Of a stretch of 64,000 nucleotides of DNA, positions 58,347 through 64,000 are shown piece after piece (positions within the stretch are counted from its first letter, which is position 1; every line of letters starts with the position of its first letter). The position numbers and the translations under genes were made by a program. Source of the DNA: Achatina immaculata. Its lineage: Eukaryota > Mollusca > Gastropoda > Stylommatophora > Achatinidae. The DNA lies in assembly GCA_009760885.1 (NCBI GenBank), contig CM019708.1, positions 15,858,590 through 15,922,589 of the forward strand. The letters are read 5' to 3'. The notes under the pieces were generated by a model. It worked only from the letters and a program-made list of their open reading frames with translations. It was not told the origin of the DNA and ran no database searches.

Positions 58347-58727
58347 CTACGTTTTATTTAGCTGAACATGTCGAATCTTCATTTCTGTAGAATTCACCGA
58401 TTTTTCCTTACTTAAAGTCTCCCATATTACACCTGCATCATCTTTTAGCCCCCACCGGCCATTGAGGTTGGCATGACGGCAATTACCATACCACCATCCT
58501 CCAGCATTATCCTTAGAACAATGTCTGTCTGTAGCATCATCATTGTCCTTGTCAAAAGTGCTGAACATCATACCATTATGATAACCCAGACTGTCATTTG
58601 CATCGCCATTATTCCAGTTAACCGAGAGCTTGTAGTTAGACAGTTCATTACCAATGCTAAAACTGGAGTATTTAGCGAAATATTTCTTTCCATTATATTC
58701 CAGATCAATTCTAAGCTCATTATAGCC
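58347..58727 (-). CDS. FREP-C, FBG exon 3 (C-terminal, with stop)
   Basis: The minus strand encodes 126 residues plus TAG (58347-58349), starting after a T10-CAG acceptor at GYNELRIDLEY. It has YHNGMMFSTFDKDND (calcium loop D-x-D-N-D), CSKDNAGGWWYGNC (paired Cys), ANLNGRW and STEMKIR. Compared with FREP-B it has a few extra residues after the EMKIR motif (HVQLNKT). It is full length and undamaged, so it is likely functional. The acceptor has a good pyrimidine tract, unlike FREP-B. Confidence 0.9.
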   Translation of the reverse strand, partial: GYNELRIDLEYNGKKYFAKYSSFSIGNELSNYKLSVNWNNGDANDSLGYHNGMMFSTFDKDNDDATDRHCSKDNAGGWWYGNCRHANLNGRWGLKDDAGVIWETLSKEKSVNSTEMKIRHVQLNKT

Positions 58728-59754
58728 CTGAAAAAAAAAAGAAATTGTAAAGATTAACTATATATATGGCATAAAGAACATTAGTATCTGTTTGAACTTG
58801 CACACTTTTCATAAACTCTTATTTCTTTGAAACACAACAGTCCACATCACACGAACATCTGACTGACTTTCATGGCTAATTAATATTCAAATCACGTCGA
58901 TGTTACTGAGGCACTAATAAGTCTATTATTTTGATAAACTTTGCCAGTTAACTTATAATAAGTCTATTATTTTGATGAACTTTGTCAGTGTAATGGGATA
59001 ATCACTCCAGACAGGAAACACACAAAACAGATGAGTGACTTCCTCAGAGTTTCTGCTGTTCATGTCAGGTCACCGAATCTCAGTTTGGGTGTCCAGTGTT
59101 TTCCCTTATAGAACTTCTTGAACAAAGAGAACAACATGAATACTTGTATTTGATTTCCTTGAATCTGGCTTTCCTAGAATAATAGATACTGTATGTCTGC
59201 ATCACCCGTGATTATGAGAAAAGTTATCAGTTATGAAGATAATACAGAGAAAACAAAGTATCAAGGCTGTGGAGTTGAAGAGTTAAAAGCATTCAGATGG
59301 AATCTGTAGAGTCAGAGTTGCTAAAAATACATCATTTATGAAGGATATAAAAATATAAAAAATAGAGAAGTTGGAATCAGAAAAAATTCTGGAGGCAGCT
59401 TTAGTTTCTAAAAATGTACAAACTGTGAACAAGTCAAGAGTTTCATCCTAAAACAAGTATTTGTGGACGAATTATGGTTGATGGTCAGGGGCACTGATTC
59501 AAGGGTCCTTCACTACATATAGACTAGTTTAAACAAAGAAACTTAATAAAGCATAAGACAAAGACTACAGAAAACTTTAGCTGTGGAATGTTTTCAGAAA
59601 TGAATATGGAGTTAACTATATGTGTTTCTAATGACAACATACCCTCTAGAGACTTCAGCTACACACCTACTTAGGAAAGTAACCTGGCCATATCCCATCT
59701 GCATCCCTTCCTCCCCTCCACAAAAAATGAGAACAAATTTCATGTAATACTTAC
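58728..59754 (-). other. FREP-C intron between FBG exons 3 and 2
   Basis: About 1 kb of AT-rich DNA with a short direct repeat AATAAGTCTATTATTTTGAT (58915 and 58958). It is the shortest and cleanest FBG intron in the window. Confidence 0.6.
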
Positions 59755-59874
59755 ATGTAAAGTGAGATTGTGAATAATATCATTTCCGATCCAGAAATCA
59801 GTGTCTGGAGTTCCAAACCCGTTCTTGTAATCTGTCCAGCTTCTGTTGAAGTCTACATCACCCTTTATACGTCT
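59755..59874 (-). CDS. FREP-C, FBG exon 2
   Basis: Forty codons, [10 protein letters not shown] to DIIHNLTLH, bounded by TTCTAG and CAT/GTAAGT, phase 0-0. Key residues [20 protein letters not shown] match the other two copies. It is closer to FREP-A ([11 protein letters not shown] shared) than to FREP-B. FBG exon 1 of this gene is not seen up to 64000 and should lie further right. Confidence 0.87.
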
Positions 59875-59994
59875 CTAGAATTTAACCAATATTTTATACA
59901 TATTATATATATGTTATACTTTAAAATAATTATATAACAAAAATATCATACATTTTTGTGCATGTGTACGTGTAAAAACATAATGGAACTCTGT

Positions 59995-62745
59995 TATGCC
60001 ACAAAGAGCTGAACTTGTGCAGGTAAAAGGCCAACATGGTAAACTGAGCAGAACTTGTGCAGGTAGAGGCCAACATGGTAGATTGAGGTGAACTTGTGCA
60101 GGTAGAAGGCAACATGGTAGAGTGAGCTGAACTTGTGCAGGTAGAAGGCAACATGGTAGAGTGAGCTGAACTTGTGCAGGTAGAAGGCAACATGGTAGAG
60201 TGAGCTGAACTTGTGCAGGGAGAAGCCAACATGGTAGATTGAGCTGAACTTGTGCAGGTAGAAGGCAAAATGGTAGATTGAGCTGAACGTGTACAGGTAA
60301 AAGGCATCATGATAGATTGAGGTGAAATTGTGCAGGTAGAAGGCAACATAGTAGAATGAGGTGAACTTGTGCAGGTAGAAGGCAACATGGTAGATTGAGC
60401 TGAACTTGTGCAGGTAGAAGGCAAAATGGCAGACTGAGCTGAACTTGTGGAAGCCAGCATGGTAGACTGAGATGAACGTGTGCAGGTAGAAGGCAACATG
60501 GTAGATTGAGGTGAACTTGTGCAGGTAGAAGGCATCATGGTAGACTGAGCTGAATTTGTGCAGGTAGAAAGCGACATGGTAGACTGAGCTAAACTTGTGC
60601 AGGTAGAAGCCAACATAGTAGACTGAGGTGAATTTGTGCAGGTAGAAGGCAACATGGTAGACTGAAATGAACTTGTGCAGGTAGAAGGCAACATGGTAGA
60701 GTGAGCTGAACTTGTGCAGGGAGAAGCCAACATGGTAGAATGATGAACTTGTGCATGTAGAAGGCAACATGGTAGATTGAGCTGACCTTGTGCAGGTAGA
60801 AGGCAACATGGCAGACTGAGCTGAACCTGTGCAGGTAGAAGGCAGCATGGCAGATTGAGGTAAACTTGTGCAGGTAGAAGACAACATGGCAGATTGAGGT
60901 AAACTTTTGCAGGTAGAAGACAACATCATAGATTGAGCTGATCTTGTGCAGGTAGAAGGCAACATGGTAGACTGAGTTGAACGTGTACAGGTAGAAGGCA
61001 ACATGATAGACTGAAGTGAACTTTTAGAAGCCAACATGGTAGACTGAGCTGAACTTGTGCAGGTAGAAGGCAAAATGGTAGACTGAGATGAACTTGTGCA
61101 GGTAGAAGGTAACATCGTAGAATGAGCTGAAACTGTGCAGGTAGAAGGCAACATGGTAGATTGAGCTAAACATGTGCAGGTAGAAGGCAACATGGTAGAC
61201 TGAGCTGAACTTGTGCAGGTAGAAGCCAACATCGTAGACTGAGGTGCACTTCTGCAGGTAGAAGGCAACATGGTAGACTGAAGTGAACTTTTAGAAGCCA
61301 ACATGGCAGACTGAGCTGAACTTGTACAGGTAGAAGGCAACATGATAGATTGAGCTGTACTTGTGCAGGTAGAAGGCAACATGGTAGACTTAGCTGAACG
61401 TGTGCAGGGAGAAGCCAACATGGTAGACTGAGCTGAACGTGTGCAGGTAGAAGCCAACATGGTAGACTGAGGTGCACTTCTGCAGGTAGAAGGCAACATG
61501 GTAGATTGAGCTGAACTTGTACAGGTAGAAGGCAACATGATAGACTGAGCTGTACTTGTGCAGGTAGAAGGCAACATGGTAGACTGAGGTGAACTTGTGC
61601 AGGTAGAAGGCAACATAGCAGATTGAGCTGAAATTGTGCAGGTAGAAGACAACATGGCAGATTGAGGTAAACTTTTGCAGGTAGAAGACAACATCATAGA
61701 TTGAGCTGATCTTGTGCAGGTAGAAGGCAACATGGTAGACTGAGTTGAACGTGTACAGGTAGAAGGCAACATGATAGACTGAAGTGAACTTTTAGAAGCC
61801 AACATGGTAGACTGAGCTGAACTTGTGCAGGTAGAAGGCAAAATGGTAGACTGAGATGAACTTGTGCAGGTAGAAGGTAACATCGTAGAATGAGCTGAAA
61901 CTGTGCAGGTAGAAGGCAACATGGTAGATTGAGCTAAACATGTGCAGGTAGAAGGCAACATGGTAGACTGAGCTGAACTTGTGCAGGTAGAAGCCAACAT
62001 CGTAGACTGAGGTGCACTTCTGCAGGTAGAAGGCAACATGGTAGACTGAAGTGAACTTTTAGAAGCCAACATGGCAGACTGAGCTGAACTTGTACAGGTA
62101 GAAGGCAACATGATAGATTGAGCTGTACTTGTGCAGGTAGAAGGCAACATGGTAGACTTAGCTGAACGTGTGCAGGGAGAAGCCAACATGGTAGACTGAG
62201 CTGAACGTGTGCAGGTAGAAGCCAACATGGTAGACTGAGGTGCACTTCTGCAGGTAGAAGGCAACATGGTAGATTGAGCTGAACTTGTACAGGTAGAAGG
62301 CAACATGATAGACTGAGCTGTACTTGTGCAGGTAGAAGGCAACATGGTAGACTGAGGTGAACTTGTGCAGGTAGAAGGCAACATAGCAGATTGAGCTGAA
62401 ATTGTGCAGGTAGAAGGCAACATGGCAGATTGAGGTAAACTTGTGCAGGTAGAAGACAGCATGATAGATTGAGATAATCTTGTGCAGGTAGAAGGCAACA
62501 TGGTAGATTGAGGTGAACTTGTACAGGTAGAAGGCAACATGGTAGACTGAAGTGAACTTTTAGAAGCCAACATGACAGACTGAGCTGAACTTGTGCAGGT
62601 AGAAGGCAACATGGTAGACTGAGCTAAAATTGTGCAGTTAGAAGCCAACATGGTAGATTGAGCTGAACTTGTGCAGGTAGAAACCAACATGGTATATTGA
62701 GGTGAACTTGTGCAGATAGAAGCCAACATGGTAGACTGAGACAAA
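59995..62745. repeat. 39-bp minisatellite with higher-order repeat
   Basis: About 70 copies of AACTTGTGCAGGTAGAAGGC + AACATGGTAGACTGAGCTG occur, with shortened units such as AACTTTTAGAAGCC. A block near 61166-61477 recurs at 61934-62245 (offset 768). A 922-codon minus-strand frame arises from the 13-codon unit. It starts 120 bp upstream (minus sense) of FREP-C FBG exon 2. Confidence 0.95.
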
Positions 62746-62930
62746 AAGATGTTTGTGGACACTAATGTGAGGTTTTTCTATCAGCCATGAGTCTGGGGAG
62801 AGCTTGCATGCGAAGAATGATTGTGTAAGAGTGTACCATTATTCTACGAAGAAATGAGAATCAAAACAGAAATTAAAAAATACAAGAGCAAGGAAAATTG
62901 GACATTTTAACACAAACACTGCTCGCTGTT
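62746..62930. other. FREP-C intron, nothing recognised
   Basis: Short spacer between two arrays; no exon found. Confidence 0.5.
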
Positions 62931-62934
62931 ACTG

Positions 62935-63197
62935 TTGTCAAACATTGCAAACTGTTACTATGGCAAATATTGCCCAATGTTACTGTGGCCAAACATTGCA
63001 AACTGTTACTATGGCAAATATTGCCCAATGTTACTGTGGCCAAACATTGCAAACTGTTACTATGGCAAATATTGCCCAATGTTACTGTGGCCAAACATTG
63101 CAAACTGTTACTATGGCAAATATTGCCCAATGTTACTGTGGCCAAACATTGCAAGCTGTTACTATGGCAAATATTGCCCAATGTTACTGTGGCCAAA
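62935..63197. repeat. 51-bp minisatellite
   Basis: Five copies of TGTTACTATGGCAAATATTG + CCCAATGTTACTGTGGCCAA + ACATTGCAAAC. Confidence 0.95.
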
Positions 63198-64000
63198 CAC
63201 TCCCCCCACTGTTACTGTTGCCAAACACTCCCCACTGTTACTATTGCAAAACACTCCCCACTGTTACTATTGCAAAACACTCCCCAGTGTTACTATTGCA
63301 AAACACTCCCCAGTGTTACTATTGCAAAACATTCCCCACTGTTATTGTTGCAAAACACTCCCCACTGTTACTGTGGTCAAATACTCCCCACTGTTACTAT
63401 TGCAAAACACTCCCCACTGTTACTGTTGTCAGAACACTCCCCACTGTTACTGTTGTCAGAACACTCCCCACTGTTACTGTTGTCAGAACACTCCCCACTG
63501 TTACTGTGGTCAAATACTCCCCACTGTTACAGTTGTCAAATATTCCCCACTGTTTCTGTGGTCAAATACTCCCCACTGTTACTATTGCAAAACACTCCCC
63601 ACTGTTACTGTTGTCAGAACACTCCCCCTGTTACTGTTGTCAGAACACTCCCCACTGTTACTGTTGTCAGAACACTCCCCACTGTTACTGTGGTCAAATA
63701 CTCCCCACTGTTACTGTTGTCAGAACACTCCCCACTGTTACTGTGGTCAATACTCCCCACTGTTACTGTGGTCAAATACTCCCCACTGTTACTGTGGTCA
63801 AATACTCCCCACTGTTACTGTTGTCAGAACACTCCCCACTGTTACTGTTGTCAGAACACTCCCCACTGTTACTGTGGTCAAATACTCCCCACTGTTACTG
63901 TTGTCAGAACACTCCCCACTGTTACTGTGGTCAAATACTCCCCACTGTTACTGTGGTCAAATACTCCCCACTGTTACAGTTGTCAAATATTCCCCACTGT
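63198..64000. repeat. 26-27 bp minisatellite, runs off the window
   Basis: About 30 copies of ACTCCCCACTGTTACTGTTG + TCAGAAC with variants GGTCAAAT and TTGCAAAAC. It shares the TGTTACTRTKG core with the 51-bp array. Confidence 0.95.

Noticed and set aside
59930..62762. A 922-codon Ser/Thr/Cys-rich minus-strand frame
   Set aside because: 39-bp array product with other frames also open, lying in a FREP-C intron.
1..64000. CRISPR arrays, operons, rRNA or tRNA genes
   Set aside because: The sequence is eukaryotic; arrays are contiguous minisatellites without unique spacers, and no complete tRNA cloverleaf was recognised.

Overview
The window reads as one stretch of a large, repeat-rich animal nuclear genome, most likely a gastropod mollusc. 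The evidence is split exons of fibrinogen-related proteins (FREPs) with an Ig-like exon, a coiled-coil exon and a three-exon fibrinogen (FBG) domain. The Ig + coiled coil + FBG architecture is best known from gastropod FREPs/VIgLs. The organism call is an inference from family knowledge, and I cannot name a genus.

At least three FREP-like genes lie head-to-tail on the minus strand. FREP-A spans about 15.3 kb down past position 1: Ig exon (present twice), coiled-coil exon, FBG exon 1, FBG exon 2, with its last exon off the left edge. FREP-B spans about 50.0 to 30.3 kb: a tentative Ig-tail exon, a 47-nt linker exon, FBG exons 1, 2 and 3, and a stop at 30261. FREP-C runs from beyond 64 kb to 58.3 kb: FBG exons 2 and 3, and a stop at 58347. 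Splice phases agree across paralogues: Ig exon 1-1, linker 1-0, coiled coil 0-0, FBG exon 1 0-0, FBG exon 2 120 nt 0-0. Signal-peptide exons and promoters were not found. FREPs are secreted immune lectins, so the locus would encode pattern-recognition proteins.

Most of the remaining sequence is repeats. Tandem arrays fill introns and intergenic DNA (units of 14, 25, 26-27, 29, 30, 31, 35, 39, 42, 45, 46, 47, 51, 53, 58 and about 73 bp, plus microsatellites), and several sit within a few bases of FREP exons. Their long open frames are by-products of unit lengths divisible by three, not genes. RTE-like non-LTR retrotransposons of several families are scattered as 5'-truncated copies; four copies show target-site duplications. 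Other elements are a 782-bp LTR with a primer-site-like sequence, a hAT (Charlie/ZBED-type) transposon and a hAT MITE, both with perfect 8-bp duplications, an internally deleted mariner, a second broken mariner interrupted by an RTE, and two near-identical Tc1-like elements in a tandem duplication.

Layout: 0-1.4 kb FREP-A FBG exons and arrays; 1.4-6.3 kb RTE and LTR; 6.3-15.8 kb FREP-A introns with arrays, coiled-coil exon and duplicated Ig exon; 15.8-30.2 kb intergenic arrays; 30.2-50.1 kb FREP-B with nested transposons in its introns; 50-58 kb arrays and Tc1 duplication; 58.3-64 kb FREP-C and arrays.
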